Counted from the stretch's first letter, positions 11,593 through 24,679 are shown. The stretch: 64,000 bases of DNA from Megascapheus bottae (GCA_024803745.1 JANJXV010000037.1:9563001-9627000), one strand, 5' to 3'. Program-made: numbers and translations. Notes: a model not told the origin generated them from the sequence alone.

Positions 11593-12080
11593 GGTGAATT
11601 TTACAGCCATTCGTTGATCTTTGAAAATACAGTCTACGTTACTTTTCAAGGTATTCAATGCAATCATTTTCAGTTTATGGCCTTAAAAAAAGGACATCCA
11701 ACTCTCATGGAACTCCCTACCTTTCTTTAGCTATTTTATCCCCAACATTACATTTGGATTTAATAAAATTCAAGATATCCTTGTGTCATGTATTTATTAT
11801 TAAATACTTGAATGCTGAATACTTGTTTGCCGAAGTTTTAATATTAATCTATTCTGGCCACTGAAGTTCACCTATTCTAAGACAGTATTGAGTATTTTAT
11901 ATGATATTAACAGTATATGACATTTTAAGGATTTTGTCTGGTATACATTTCAAATGTCTTCATTGTATGAACAGCTTCATCATTTTCTAACTTTACATGT
12001 TCAAATAAAGCTATTTGGAAGCCTCCCTTTGTTGCTTCCTATGTAACAATGGTCTAAACTCATAACTTTGGTTTCCAAAA
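11593..12080. other. AT-rich sequence upstream of PCDHA1
   Basis: No repeat or gene recognised beyond the CSE. Confidence 0.45.
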
Positions 12081-12092
12081 GTCATTATTCCA

Positions 12093-12295
12093 AGGGGCCA
12101 GGAGTTTGACCTAGTGGTAGAATGCTTCCCTAGCATGCACGAAGACCCGGGTTCAATTCCTTGGTACCATATACATAGAAAAAAGCTGGAAGTGGTACTG
12201 TGGCTCAAGTGGTAGAGCTCTGGCCTTGAGAAAAGTCCAAGGACAGTGCTCATGCCGTGAGTTCACGTCCCATGACTGGCAAAAATAAAAAAAGA
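12093..12295 (+). mobile_element. Dimeric ID-dID SINE with target duplication
   Basis: Sense copy flanked by the direct repeat GTCATTATTCCA at 12081-12092 and 12296-12307. Confidence 0.92.
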
Positions 12296-12307
12296 GTCAT
12301 TATTCCA

Positions 12308-12959
12308 TTATTAAATTATTGTCCACTAGATATATTTGGTACATCAAATTTTTAACCAAACCTTTTTCCTCATTAAGATCAAACTTTTTTACATTTTAAT
12401 AAAGTTTATATCACTATCCAAAACAAAACCAAAAAATCTTATGAGTCCACAGACATGATGAAAAACAAAATTACAATATGAAGATTATGTTTTTAGTAGA
12501 ACTCATTGGAGGATGACTTATCAATAAATATCTTCAACTTCAGTTCAATCCCTAATCAGAACTCTATAGTAATATCAAACTTTGACTTAAAACTAAAAAA
12601 ACAAATTCCCTCTCATTGTTCAAAGAATGTACTACTTTAAACAGTAAGAATATTTGTTACTGATATGATTAAGGATGTCTTTATTATTAGAAAACTTATA
12701 ACCTTGTTTATTTTATAATATAAGTGAAACATGAGAATGTCCTATTTTTAAGAATCAATTTGTATATTTTAATACTAACTCAATGCAATTACTTTATTAT
12801 ACAAGATACAACACTATATAGTACATGAATATGGAAAAGTAAAAGAAATCCAGAACTTGAAACCATTCAAATTAGCCATGAATTGGACAAAATTTTGAAA
12901 TGTCAGAAGAGGTCTAGATGGACAGCAAAGGCATTTCACCAGGTGACATTTGAAAATTT
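12308..12959. other. AT-rich intergenic sequence
   Basis: No supported feature. A weak resemblance of 12437-12487 to the 16361-16405 repeat is noted under rejected items. Confidence 0.4.
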
Positions 12960-15900
12960 GTGCCAGTACAGGGAGACCTCAATACACCACACTAACCAAA
13001 TGACAGGTCAACTCAACAAAAGTCACACAAAGACACCATCGACTTAAACAACACCATAGCCCAGCTGGGCTTAATAGATATACACAGAGTCTTCCATCCA
13101 ATGGCAAAATTTTTTACATTTTTCTCAGCAGCACATGGAACACACTCCAAAATAGATCATATAACAGTTAATACAGAAAACTTAAGCAGATACAAGAGGA
13201 CTGATATAATCCCATGCATTTTATCTGGCCACAGTGGGGTCAGACTAGTTCTGAACAATGCAGTAAAAGTCAAAAAACATTAAAACACTTGGAAGCTGAA
13301 CAACACACTTCTGAATAACTCCTGGGTTACAGATCAGATCAGAAAATAAATTCAAAGGAACTTATGGGACATAGCAAAAGCAGTTCTAAGGGGCAAATTT
13401 ATCGCACTAGGAGTACATATTAAAAATACAGAAGAAGAGCATATAAATAACCTAAAAAAGAAACTGAAACACCTAGAGGAGCAAGAAAAAGTTAATTATA
13501 AAACAACTAGAAGGACAGAAATAACAAAAAATCAGAAATATCAGAGATTGAAATAAGATCTACTATACACAAAATTAATAAATGAAAAAGTTGGTTCTTT
13601 GAAAGAGTCAATAAAATAGACAGACTGCTGGCAAGATTAATCAAAAAAAGGGGAGGGGAGACTCAAATAAGATTAGAGACCCCACAGGAACAATCACAAA
13701 TGATATCCAAGAAATTCAGTCCATTATGAGTAAGTTCTACCAGGGCCCATATTCAAAGAAACAAGAAAATCTAGTAGAAATGGATGATTTCTTAAATAAA
13801 TATAGGCTACCCACACTGAACAATGAAGAAGTAAACAAATTGAACAAACCAATCTCTTACAATGAAATTGTGGAAGCAATCAGGGAAATGCCAACCAAAT
13901 AGATCCCAGGTCCAGATGGTTTCACTGTGGAATTCTACAAGATGTTTAAAGATGATGTAGCACCCATACTCTTGAAACTCTTCTGAGAAATAGAAGCTAA
14001 TATTACACTCATCCCCAAACCAGGGAAAGACCCAACAAAAAAGAAAACTACAGACCTATATCTCTAATGAACACAGATGCAAAACTCCTCAATAAAATAT
14101 TAGCCAACAGAATACAGAAACAAATTTTAAAAATTATACACTATGATCAAGTAGGCTTCGTCTCACAGATGCAAGGCTGGTTTAACATTCACAAACCAAT
14201 TAATGTAATACATCACATCAATAGAACTAAGTAAGGATAAGAATCATAATTTCTCTGGATGCCGAGAAGGCATTTGACAAAATACAACATCCATTCATGT
14301 TGAAAGCACTAGAAAAAAATACGAATAAGAGGCACATTTCTTAAAATAATTTAAGCCATATATGACACACCTACAGCCAGTATTATACTAAATGGTGAAA
14401 GACTGAAACCATTTACCTTAAAATCAGGAACTAGACAGGGATGCCCACTCTCTCCACTTCTCTTCAATATAGTGCTGGAACCCTTAGCCAGAGCAATAAG
14501 GCAAGAAAAGGATATCAAAGGGATCCATAGAGGGAAAGAAGAAATTAAACTATCCCTATTCACAGACGACATGATCCTCTACTTGAGTGACCCAACAAGC
14601 TCCACTCGCAAACTCCTAGAATTAATAAACTACTTTAGCAAAGTGGCAGGATACAAAATTAACCTTCAGAAGTCAGTAGCCTTCTTGTACACCAACAATA
14701 CACAAATAGAAGGCCAACTCAAGAAAATGATCCCATTCGCAATAGCCCCCAAAAGAATAAAATACTTAGGAATTAACTTAACCAAAGATGTGAAGAAATT
14801 ACTGAATGAAAACTATAAAAGCCTAACGAAAGAATTTAAAGAGGACACTAGGAAATGGAAAGACATCCTATGTTCATGGCTAGGGAGAACCAACATAATG
14901 AAAATGGCTATACTGCCAAAATTGATATACAAATTCAATGCAATCCCCATCAAAATCCCAAAGACATTCTTTACTGAAATAGAAGATACAATCCAAAGGT
15001 TCATATGGAACAAGAAAAGATGTAGAATAGCCAAAACAATTCTAGGCAGGTGGTCTTACAATACCAGACTTCAAACTCTATTATAGAGCCATAATAACAA
15101 AAACCGCTTGGTATTGGCACAAAAACAGACCAGAAGATCAATGGAACAGAATAGAAGACCCAGAAACAGAACCACATACCTATAGGCAACTTGTATTTGA
15201 CAAAGGAGCCAAAGATATACAGTGGAACAAACACAGTCTATTCAATTACTGGTGCTGGCAAAACTGGGAAGCCACATGCAGAAAACTAAAAATTGACCCT
15301 AGCCTTTCGCCATGCACAAGCATTAACTCAAAGTGGATCAAAGACCTCAACGTCAGAGGGGAAACCATGAAATTGCTACATGATACAGTCGGAGAGACAC
15401 TGTAACTCATAGGCACAGGCAAAAGATTCCTGAACAGAATCCCAGGGTCACAACAGATTGGAAAGAGACTCGATAAATGGGACTACCCAAAAATAAAAAG
15501 TTTCTGCACAGATAAAAGCATAGCCACAAAAGTAGAGAGACAGCCAACCAACTGGGAGAAGATATTTACCAATAATACATCTGACAAATGTTTAATATCC
15601 AGTATCTACAGGGAACTCAAGAAACTAATCCCCCCAAACCCAACAAACCATTCACTAAATGGGAAAGGGAACTAAATAGAGTCTTATCAGAAGAGACTAA
15701 AATAGCAGAAAAGCATATGAGAAAATGTTCATCATCCATGGTCATAAAGGAAATGCAAATAAAAACAACCCTAAGATACCACCTTACCCCAACAAGAATG
15801 GCCAAAATTTTGAACTCAGACAATGACAGGTGCTGGCAGGGTTGTGGAGAAAAAGGAACCCTACCAGTGGGATTGTAAACTAGTTCAGCCACTCTGGAAA

Positions 15901-16355
15901 GCAGTGTGGAGGTTTCTTAAAGAACTGAAAATTGACCTTCCCTATGATCCCTCCATACCACTCCTGGGCATCTATCCTGAACATCATAACCCAAGATATG
16001 ATAAGGACACCTGCTCAGCTATGTTCATCTATGCACTATTCACAATAGCCAGGCAATGGAAACAATCCAGATGCCCTACTGCAGGTGAATGGATACAGAA
16101 AATGTGGTATATATACACAATGGAATTCTACATAGCCAACAGACAAGCTAAATTAATGGCATTTGCAGGGAAGTGGATGAATCTAGAACGAATCATGTTG
16201 AGTGAGACAAGTCAAGACCAAAGGAACAAAAGGCGCCTGGTATCCTTAATATGTGGCTATTAGATCCAAACAGTACAAGAGCGAGGACTCAATATTTGCA
16301 TACCCAATGCTATGGACATTTTACTGAAAATATAAACACAACTACATAGACATAA
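12960..16355 (+). mobile_element. LINE-1 remnant 1 (5'-truncated, inactive ORF2)
   Basis: It begins inside the ORF2 endonuclease: GDLNTP-like, then FFTFFSAAHGTHSKIDHI near 13110. The usual SDH catalytic motif reads SGH, so the nuclease is dead. The reverse transcriptase is recognisable at 14400-14650 with FTDDMILYL in place of F/YADD. The C-terminal part ends near 16263 (RRLVSLICGY). Multiple frameshifts and stops break the frame. It is more diverged than remnant 2 and therefore probably older. Confidence 0.9.
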
Positions 16356-16360
16356 AAACC

Positions 16361-16405
16361 TATGACTCTACAGACATAATGTTTTATTACATAAATTAAT
16401 ATGAA
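16361..16405 (+). repeat. Left 45-bp direct repeat of LINE-1 remnant 2
   Basis: A perfect 45-base match to 19167-19211. It is preceded by five A, consistent with a LINE-1 endonuclease cut at an A/T-rich site. Confidence 0.9.
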
Positions 16406-19166
16406 GGTTCTTTACCAAACTCATTCTATGAAGCCAGTATAACCCTCATCCCCAAACAGACAGAGATTCATCAAAGAAAGAGAACTATAGACCTATTTCT
16501 TTGATGAACATTGATGTAAAACTTCTCAACAAAATACTGGCCAACCGTCTACAACAACTCATCAAAAAATTATGCACTATGATCAAACAGGATTCATCAC
16601 AGGGAGGCAAAGCTGGTTCAACATACGCAAATCAATTAATATAATTCAACACATCAACAGGAGCAAGGACAAAAATCACATGATTGTCTAAATAGATGCG
16701 GAAAAGGCATTTGACAAGATCCAACACCCCTTATGTTAAAAGCTCTGGAGAAACTAGGAATCCATGGAAGATTCCTCAATATAATAAAGGCTGTGTATGA
16801 CAAACCCACTGCCAGTATTACACTTAATGGTGAAAATCTAAAGCCATTCCCTCTAAAATCAGGAACAAAACAAGGATGCCCACTCTCTCCACTCCTCTTT
16901 AACATAGTATTAGAATTCCTAGCCAGTGCAATAAGGCAAGAAGCAAGCATAAAGGGGATCCAAGTAGGGAAAGCGGAAGTAAAACTATCCCTCTTTGCAG
17001 ATGACATGATTCTGTATTTAAAGAATCCTATAGATTCTACTTCCAAGCTCCTTGAGCTGATTCAAAACTTTGGAAGGGTAGCAGGCTATAAAATTAACCC
17101 TCAAAAATCAACTGCCTTCCTTTACACCAGCAGTGAGAGGGATGAGGCAATAATCAGGAAAGCAACTCCTTTCACAATAGCCTCAAAGAAAATAAAGTAC
17201 CTAGGAATTAGCTTAACTAAGAATGTAAAGGACCTTTTTGATGAAAACTTTAAAACCCTAAAAAAGGAAATTAAAGCAGAACTAAGGAAATGGAAAAACC
17301 TCCCATGCTCCTGGATTGGAAGAATCAACATTGTGAAAATGACAATCTTGCCAAGGGCTATCTACAAATTCAACGCAATACCCATCAATATCCCAATGGC
17401 ATTCTTGAAAGAAATAGAAGAGGCAATTCAAAATTTCATATGGAATAATAAAAGACCCCGTATAGCAAAAACACTTCTTAGCAGAAAGAACAGCACTGGA
17501 GGAATTTCAATTCCAAACTTCAGACTCTAGTACAGGGCTATAATTATCAAAACAGCTTGGTACTGGCACAAGAACAGGCCTAAAGACCAATGGAATAGAA
17601 CTGAGGACCCAGATATTAAACCACAGACCTATGGCCACCTAATCTTTGACAAGGGAGCCAAAAAAATAGAATGGAAGAAAGACAGCCTCTTCAACAAGTT
17701 GTGCTGGCAGAACTGGTTAAGCACCTACAGAAAACTAAAGTTAGACCCTTCTTTGTCACCCTGCACTAGAATTAACTCCAAATGGATCAAAGACCTGGAG
17801 GTAAAAGCTGACACACTGAAAACTTTACAGGAAGGAATAGGAGATACACTAGGCCTCCTTGGCACAGGTCAAAACTTTCTTAATAAAGACCAAGAATCAC
17901 AACAAATCAGAGAAAGGCTGGATAAGTGGGACTGCATTAAACTGCAGCGCTTTTGTATGGCAAAGGACATAGCTAGTAAATTAATTAGGAAGCCTACAGA
18001 GTGGGAGAAGATCTTCACCAACCAAACAACGGACAAAGGCCTCATATCTAAAATATATCAACAACTCAAAAAATTGAATCACTCCAAAACTAATCTCCAA
18101 AGTAACAACTATCCCATCAAAAAATGGGCCAAAGGCTTAAAGAGAGTCTTTTCTGAAGAAGAAACAAAAATGGCCTATAGACACATGAAGAAATGCTCAA
18201 CATCTCTGGTCATAAAAGAAATGCAAATCAAAACAACTCTAAGATTCCACCTTACTCCAGTTAGAATGGCCAGGATCAGGAAAATGAATAATAACAGATG
18301 CTGGAGGGGATGTGGCCAGGAGGGATCACTACTACACTGTTGGTGGGAGTGCAAACTCGTTCAACCACTATGGAAAGCAGTATGGCAGTACCTCAAAAGG
18401 CTAAACATAGAACTCCCCTATGACCCAGCAATTCCACTATTTGGCATTTACCCAACCATCCAGAAACAAGGGCATACTAAATCCACTAGCACAACAATGT
18501 TCATTGCAGCACTATTCACCATAACAAAGATATGGAACCAACCTAGATGTCCCTCAGTTGATGAGTGGATCAACAAGTTGTGGTATTTGTACACAATGGA
18601 ATTCTATGCTGCTGTCAGAAAAAACTACATCGCCCCATTTGTTAGGAAATGGAAAGACTTAGAAAAAATCATATTAAGTGAAGTAAGCCAGACTCAAAGG
18701 AACTTAGGCTCAATGGTTTCCCTCATTTGTCATAATCAGTAGAAACCTTGGGCTCTACTAGTAGAGATCGGCAATAGAGCAAAATCTTGATACATAAGGC
18801 CATATAGTATGAAGCTAATTGAAAGGACCTCCAGGATATTGAAACAAAAGCCATATAAGGAATGATTGTTGTCCTTAATGTACTATGTTATCTCTCATCT
18901 CTTTTGCTGTAGCTTGGGTATCTCATATTGTTACAGTATCTCACTTTGTTATCTGATATATTGAATTTATTTGTAATTGGTTATTTGAAATTTGATAGGG
19001 AAGGGGGGAAAACCAAGACGGGTGGGGGGGGTGGGGGGAGGGAAATGGGGACCAAGACATGTGAAAGGGTATCAATGTATGTGAATTAATGCACCTTCTA
19101 TCTGGCAAATATTATGTAACCCTTTTATTAATTACAATAAAAATAATAAAAAATAATTTTAAAAAA
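16406..19166 (+). mobile_element. LINE-1 remnant 2 (5'-truncated, younger)
   Basis: It starts inside ORF2 at the region reading [11 protein letters not shown]. Reverse transcriptase motifs are clear ([23 protein letters not shown] near 17000). The frame breaks in the first 330 bp. A TAG at about 17528 splits the remainder into 16733-17530 and 17699-18742, and translation would end VSLICHNQ. A 3' UTR of about 425 bp with a G-rich tract (19005-19045) leads to an AATAAA-like A-rich tail. It is flanked by a 45-bp target duplication and lies in the 3' part or flank of remnant 1. Confidence 0.93.
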
Positions 19167-19211
19167 CCTATGACTCTACAGACATAATGTTTTATTACAT
19201 AAATTAATATG
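19167..19211 (+). repeat. Right 45-bp direct repeat of LINE-1 remnant 2
   Basis: An identical copy of 16361-16405, directly after the A-rich tail. It continues into a roughly 22-bp tandem duplication (ATTAATATGTATCTATGATA twice). Confidence 0.9.
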
Positions 19212-19396
19212 TATCTATGATATAAATTAATATGTATCTATGATATACAAACTCTTAGCCTAATTTTGATTATGTTCTAAAAACTAAGTGCTAATAGAGA
19301 TTCCCTTCTTGAACATTCATTTGTTAAACATGTCATTTGAAATATGATATAAAAATCATCAATGTTAATAAAATTTTTAATAAAAAAATGTGCCAA

Positions 19397-19580
19397 GGGG
19401 CCAGGAGTTTGGCCTCGTGGTAGAGTACTTGCCTAGCATGCATGAAGACCCAGGTTCAATTCCCCGGTACCACATACATAGAAAAAAGCTGGAAGTGGTG
19501 CTGAGGCTCAAGTGGTAGAGCTCTAGCCTTAAGAAAGTCCAAGGACAGTGCTTAGGCCCTGAGCTCAAGCCCAGGACTGG

Positions 19581-19583
<3 letters not shown>
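19397..19583 (+). mobile_element. Dimeric ID-dID SINE
   Basis: A full-length sense copy whose tail has turned into a TA microsatellite. Confidence 0.92.

Positions 19584-19621
<38 letters not shown>
19584..19621. repeat. (TA)n microsatellite
   Basis: About 19 TA units immediately after the SINE tail. Confidence 0.9.
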
Positions 19622-19624
<3 letters not shown>

Positions 19625-19649
19625 TAAAATCTGAGGCCTGGGGTTCAAA

Positions 19650-20165
19650 AAAAATTGTGCCAGTACAGATGCTTGAACTTGGGCCTAGAAACTCTCCCAA
19701 GCCAGGGTTCTATCAGCTCTATTTCTGCCTTTTTTTTCTTAGTGGTTAATTGGAGATAAGAGTTTCATGGACTTTCCTGCTGATGTGGGCTTTGAATTAC
19801 CTTACTCAGTTCTCAACCTCCTGAATAGCTAGTATTATAATCATGAGCCACTAGTGCCCTGACCCATGTGAATTTTTAAAAAAAAACATCCCCATTGCAG
19901 TATCAGTGGAGAATGTGCAACACAATTCCTGTCCCACCTGTCAGAACAAAGGACAGTGTACTCAGTTATCAGTGGAGGTCTATGGGAAAACTTGGACTTC
20001 TACTTCTACCACTTTGAGCCATAGCGCCTCTTCCCTTTTTCTGATGGTTAATTGGAGATAGAAGACTCACTGACTTTTGTGCCTGTGCTGCCTTCAAACC
20101 TTGATCCTCAGATCTCAGCCTCCTGAGTAGCTAGGATTACAACCATGAGCCACAAGTGCCTAGCA
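19650..20165 (-). mobile_element. Two adjacent antisense B1-dID SINE fragments
   Basis: The first (19650-19866) and second (about 19998-20165) each contain the inverted TGGTTAATTGGAGATA and CTCCTGA(G/A)TAGCTAG blocks. Both are old and diverged. Confidence 0.75.
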
Positions 20166-20244
20166 AAACTGTACAAATTTTCAGCAGCAAAACCCCATCA
20201 TATTAACAAACAGAAATACAGCAAACTAAATTTTCTTGAATTTA

Positions 20245-20965
20245 CTATAATAGTCTTCCTTTATTTGAGATTTTGGCTTTTGGTAGTTTCAGTTTTCATA
20301 ATTAACTAAAGTTCAAAAACACTACATGGGAAATTCTAGAAGCAAACAAATCATAAACGTTAAACTGCTCAGCTTCATGATGAAATCTCATGATGAATCC
20401 TGCTATACTTTGCCTAACACTAAATTCTTCCTCTTTTAGCACATCCATGCTGTCCGTATATGCTTCTTACACATTAGTCATTTGGTAGCCATTTCTATTA
20501 TTACATCACTGTTGGAGTATAGTGGCATTTGTGTTCAAGTAGCCTTTATTTTCCTTATGGCCTCAAAGTGGAAGAGTGGGGAGCTCCTGGCATAAAATAG
20601 AGATAAAACACATCATAAAGCTCTGGAATTGGTAAGTATAACCAACATTAATGACAATTCAGACATGTCAAAGGGAAGCTTTAAGACTCTTTCAATGAAA
20701 AATTTTAGGCTCTCAACCTAGTTAAAAAAAATTACCTGTAGACAGAATGTAAAGATCATATTTACATAACATTACAGCAGTTTGTTATAATTTTTGTCTT
20801 ATTTCTTTTAATCTGTTGCTGTGCCTAATTTATAAATTAAACCTTAACATAGCTGTGAGTGTATAGGAAATACAAAAACATACCAGGTTCAGTACCACCG
20901 AGCAATTCAGGTGCCTACTGTGCATTTTGGAGCATATTACACATGGATAAGGGAGTATGGCTGTG
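20245..20965 (+). mobile_element. Tigger-type (pogo/Tc1-mariner) DNA transposon fossil
   Basis: The left part (GGTAGTTTCAGTTTTCAT, GTGTTCAAGTAGCCTTTATT, CCTCAAAGTGGAAGAGTG) and the right part (GTGCCTAATTTATAAATTAA, GGTTCAGTACCACCGAG) match Tigger1-like consensus in order. Most of the transposase region between them is deleted. The assignment is by memory of the consensus. Confidence 0.75.
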
Positions 20966-21223
20966 TGAGATGAAAACTTTTAGAATTATCTGAAAAGGGT
21001 TCCTATGATTTCCTATTTCATTGCCAAAGCCTTCTAATTTTTCATTTCAGGCATATTTACAATTAAAAATATCAGCAAGGAAACAAAGTTTCAACAAATA
21101 AATAAATGATAAAAAGAACTAAATGAAAGTCTTAGGTTAGAGAATTATAACAACTAAAATAAAATTCAAGTAAAAGGACTTGCTAAAAAAGAGTCAGAGT
21201 AAGCTAAAAGACAAAAAAAGCCA
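20966..21223. other. AT-rich spacer
   Basis: Nothing recognised. Confidence 0.4.
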
Positions 21224-21380
21224 TCCCAAGCAGGAAAGTCAGTCCCTGAGACTCTTAACTCCAACTAACCACCAGAAAACTGGAAGTAGAGCTGTGGCCC
21301 AAAGTAGTAGCCCATTTGCCTTGAGCAGAAAAAAAACTCAGGGAAAACAGCCAGGCCCTAGGTTCAAGCACCACAATGGA
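21224..21380 (+). mobile_element. B1-dID SINE, 5'-truncated and diverged
   Basis: Retains GAGACTCTTAACTCCAACTA and GGTTCAAGCACCACAATGG. Confidence 0.7.
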
Positions 21381-21571
21381 ACAAAATAAGAAAAATATAG
21401 AAAACCAGAAATTACCTAATGAGCAGTAAGAGGAAATAAGCTGAAAAAGTATTTTAAGGCATAGATATATGAGACTTCAACAAGAACAGAAAACTTAGCA
21501 CTTATGTCATTATAGTTCTGAAGGTAAAAGAAAAAAAGGACTTGATAAAGTACTCAAAGAAATAATAAATA

Positions 21572-21765
21572 GGGCTAGGAGTTTGGCCTAGTGGTAGAGT
21601 GCTTGCCTAGCATGCACGAAGACCCAGGTTCGATTCCTCGGCACCACATATATAGAAAAAAGCTGGAAGTGGTGCTGTGGCTCAAGTGCTAGAGCTCTGG
21701 CCTTGAGAAAATTCCAAGGACAGTGCTCAGGCCCTGAGTTCAAGCCCCACAATTTGCAAAGAAAA
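21572..21765 (+). mobile_element. Dimeric ID-dID SINE
   Basis: A full sense copy with an intact GGTTCGATTCC B box. Confidence 0.92.
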
Positions 21766-21799
21766 AAATAAGAAATAATAAATAAAAGTACCCAAAATA

Positions 21800-22243
21800 G
21801 GGGCCGGGAGTTTGGCCTAGTGGTAGAGTGCTTGCCTAGCATGCACAAAGGCCCAGGTTCAATTCCTCGGTACCACATACATACAAAAATCCAGAAAGGT
21901 GCTGAGGCTCAAGTGGTAGAGCTCTAGCCTTGAAAAAGTCCAAGGACAGGGGCCGGGAGTTTGGCCTAGTGGTTAAAGTGCTTGCCTAGCATGCATGAAG
22001 ACCCGGGTTCGATTCCTCAGTACCACATACATAGAAAAAAGCCAGAAGTAGTGCTGAGGCTCAAGTGGTAGAGCTCTAGCCTTGAGAAAGTCCAAGGACA
22101 GTGCTCAGGCCCTGAGCTCAAGCTCAGGACTGGCAAAATAAAATAAATGAATAAAAGAGTGACTGAAGAAAAAAGAAAAAGAAAAAGTCCAAGGACAGTG
22201 CTCAGGCCCTGAGCTTAAGCCCAGGACTGGCAAAAAAAAAAAT
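21800..22243 (+). mobile_element. Dimeric ID-dID SINE split by a second copy
   Basis: The outer element occupies 21800-21949 and 22199-22243. An inner copy interrupts it in the second monomer. Confidence 0.9.
21950..22180 (+). mobile_element. Dimeric ID-dID SINE nested in a sister copy
   Basis: Flanked by an 18-bp target duplication GAAAAAGTCCAAGGACAG at 21932-21949 and 22181-22198, which is itself SINE sequence. Confidence 0.93.
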
Positions 22244-22504
22244 GTACCCAAAATATTATAAACAGAACAAGAAGGTAATAAGACACATGTTAGTTGAACT
22301 TCAGGGAAAAAAGACAAAGTAACCATGAGAATGATAAAAGAGGAGACACATCATCTACTCTACGTGAGAAAAACTACTCCAATTACCGTCATTAACTATA
22401 AGTAAATATGAATTTCCAGAGGAAGTATCACAACATTTTCAAATTCTAAATTAAAACTATCAACCAGAAGCCTAATTCCAACCAAAAACAATTATCCTTC
22501 TTGG

Positions 22505-22692
22505 GCTGAGAGTCTGGCCTCATGGTAGAGTGCTTGCCTAGCATGCACAATGACTCAAGTTTGATTCCTCGGTACCACATGCATAGAAAAAGCCGAAGTG
22601 GTGCTATGGCTCAAGTGGTAGACCTCTAGTCTTGAGAAAACCCAAGAACAGTGCTCAGGCCCTGAGTTCAAGGCTCAAGACTGTAAAAAAAA
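22505..22692 (+). mobile_element. Dimeric ID-dID SINE
   Basis: Sense and moderately diverged (GTTTGATTCC for the B box). Confidence 0.88.
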
Positions 22693-22815
22693 TATCCTTT
22701 TCAAATGAACGCAAAATCAAGAGATTTTTATATGAATTAGAAGATAATTTGTTACCATCAGACCTACACTAAAAATAAATCTCTAAAGACTCTTAAAAGA
22801 AAGGAAACATAGAAT

Positions 22816-22903
22816 TGGGCATTGCTGGCACGCACTTATAATTCTAGCTACTCAGGAAGCTGAGGTCTATGAATCACAGTTTGAATACTGTGAGGAAATT
22901 TCT
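22816..22903 (+). mobile_element. B1-dID SINE, 5' part
   Basis: A sense B1 head, cut off by insertion of the next element. Confidence 0.75.
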
Positions 22904-23157
22904 TTTTCTTTTTCTTTTTTCTTTTTTTTTTTGGTCGTGGGGCTTGGACTCTGGGCCTGGGCACTGTTCCTAGACTCTTGAGCTCAAGGCTACTGACCTA
23001 CCCCTGGAGCCACAGTGCCATTTCCCATTTTCTAATGGTTAATTGGAGATGAGTCTCACAGTTTTTAGTGCCCTGGCTGCCTCTGAACCAGAATCCACAA
23101 ATCTCAGCCTCCTGAGTAGTTAGGATTACAGGCTTGAGCCACCCCACCAGGTATGTA
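22904..23157 (-). mobile_element. B1-dID SINE nested in another B1-dID
   Basis: An antisense copy starting with a T-rich tail. AGGAAATTTCT is duplicated at 22893-22903 and 23158-23168. Confidence 0.88.
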
Positions 23158-23470
23158 AGGAAATTTCTAAGATATGAGAACTGTCCCAGATGAGACTCCA
23201 CAAGCAGCTCTTTGATTTACACAGTCCTGAGATTGTCAGAGAGATTGCTTTCATCAGTACTGAGCACAAGTGGGTGTTCAAGCCACTATTGCAGATGCCT
23301 AAGATGATTTCAATAAAGTGACTTATCAATTGTTAACTTTTTTGTTGACTATTCAGAACATCAATATATTTCAGAAATAAAGAAAAATGTGCTGAGTTTG
23401 AAGAAGGAGGAGGTGATGTAGGAAGAAGAGGAACTGGATGATGACGATGAAGAACAGAAACAGCAGCATC

Positions 23471-23791
23471 CAGGCTACTGTTAGCTCATACCCGTAATTC
23501 TAGCTACAAGACTGAGATCTGTAGATCACGGTTTGAAGCCAGGCCATACAGAGGCTTAAGATATAAGTAACCAACAAAATTCTGGACTGGAGGGCCGGGA
23601 GTTTGGCCTAGTGGTTAAAGTGCTTGCCTAGCATGCATGGAGACCTGGGTTCGATTCCTTGGTACCACATATATAGAAAAAAAAAGCCAGAAGTGGTGCT
23701 GAGGCTCAAGTGGTAGAGCTCTAGCCTTGAGAAAGTCCAAGGACAGTGCTCAGGCCCTGAGCTCAAGCCCAGGACTGGCAAAAAAAAAAGA
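23471..23791 (+). mobile_element. B1-dID 5' fragment followed by a dimeric ID-dID SINE
   Basis: A diverged B1 head (23471-23570), then a full ID-dID copy from GGGCCGGGAG at about 23592 to its A tail. Confidence 0.85.
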
Positions 23792-24239
23792 ATACATAAT
23801 ACAACCATTGATTGGAGAAAAGCTGGAATAGATATAGAGCTTAAAGGAAGGAACATATAGATTAAGAGGATAACCCAGCAAAAAGACATATTTACTTTTA
23901 AAGTGTGAACAAGTCAACAAATCCACAAATTACAAATGGAAACTTCAGCATTCATTTCTCAGAAATTGATTGAATAGCTGCAGAAAAAATCAGCAGGAAA
24001 GAGGAAAATATTAGCCAATATGAACTAATTGCCATTTATACAACAGACCAATCAATAACAGATACACATTCTTTCAAGCAGCCATGGAATATATTCTAAA
24101 CTACATCATACTCTAGAATATAAGTAAATCTCAATAAACTTAAAAGACATGAAATGGAGCCAGGAGTTTGACATTTTAGAAATAATTACTTATAACACTT
24201 AAAAGCCCTAAATCACTGTTCCTCAATTAAAAAAAAAAC

Positions 24240-24668
24240 TTTTTTGCCAGTCCTGGACCTTGAGGTCAGAACCAGAGAATCGTTCTTGGACTTTCTCAAG
24301 GCTAGAACTCTACCACTTGAGCCAAAGCACCACTTCTAGCTTTTTTCTGTGTATGTGGTACTGAGGAATCAAACTCAGGTCTTTGTGCATGCTAGGCCAG
24401 TACTTTACCACTAGGCCAAACTCCTGGCCCAATAGAAATATTCTTTAAGCAATCTTTTTATATTTGTTTACTTGTTTTGTAGTCCTAGGGCTTGAACTCA
24501 GGGCCTGAGCACTGTTATGAACTTCTTTTCCTCAAGGCTAATATTCTACCACTTGAGCCACAGCACTCCTTCTAAAATTCTCTGTTTATATGATACTGAA
24601 GAATGAAATCCAAGGCTTCATGCATGCTAAACAAGAGCTCTACCACTAAGCCACATTCTCAGCCTCTC
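24240..24668 (-). mobile_element. Two antisense dimeric ID-dID SINEs in tandem
   Basis: Copies at 24240-24432 and 24468-24668. The second is clearly more decayed. Confidence 0.85.
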
Positions 24669-24679
24669 AAAAGCAGTCC

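Noticed and set aside
12437..12487. Similarity to the 45-bp repeat at 16361-16405, as a possible third target copy
   Set aside because: Only the first 23 bases align well (about 19 matches), and LINE-1 remnant 1 does not begin next to it. The match could be chance in AT-rich DNA.
14472..18742. Reverse-transcriptase frames as host genes
   Set aside because: They are parts of 5'-truncated LINE-1 copies with stops and frameshifts.
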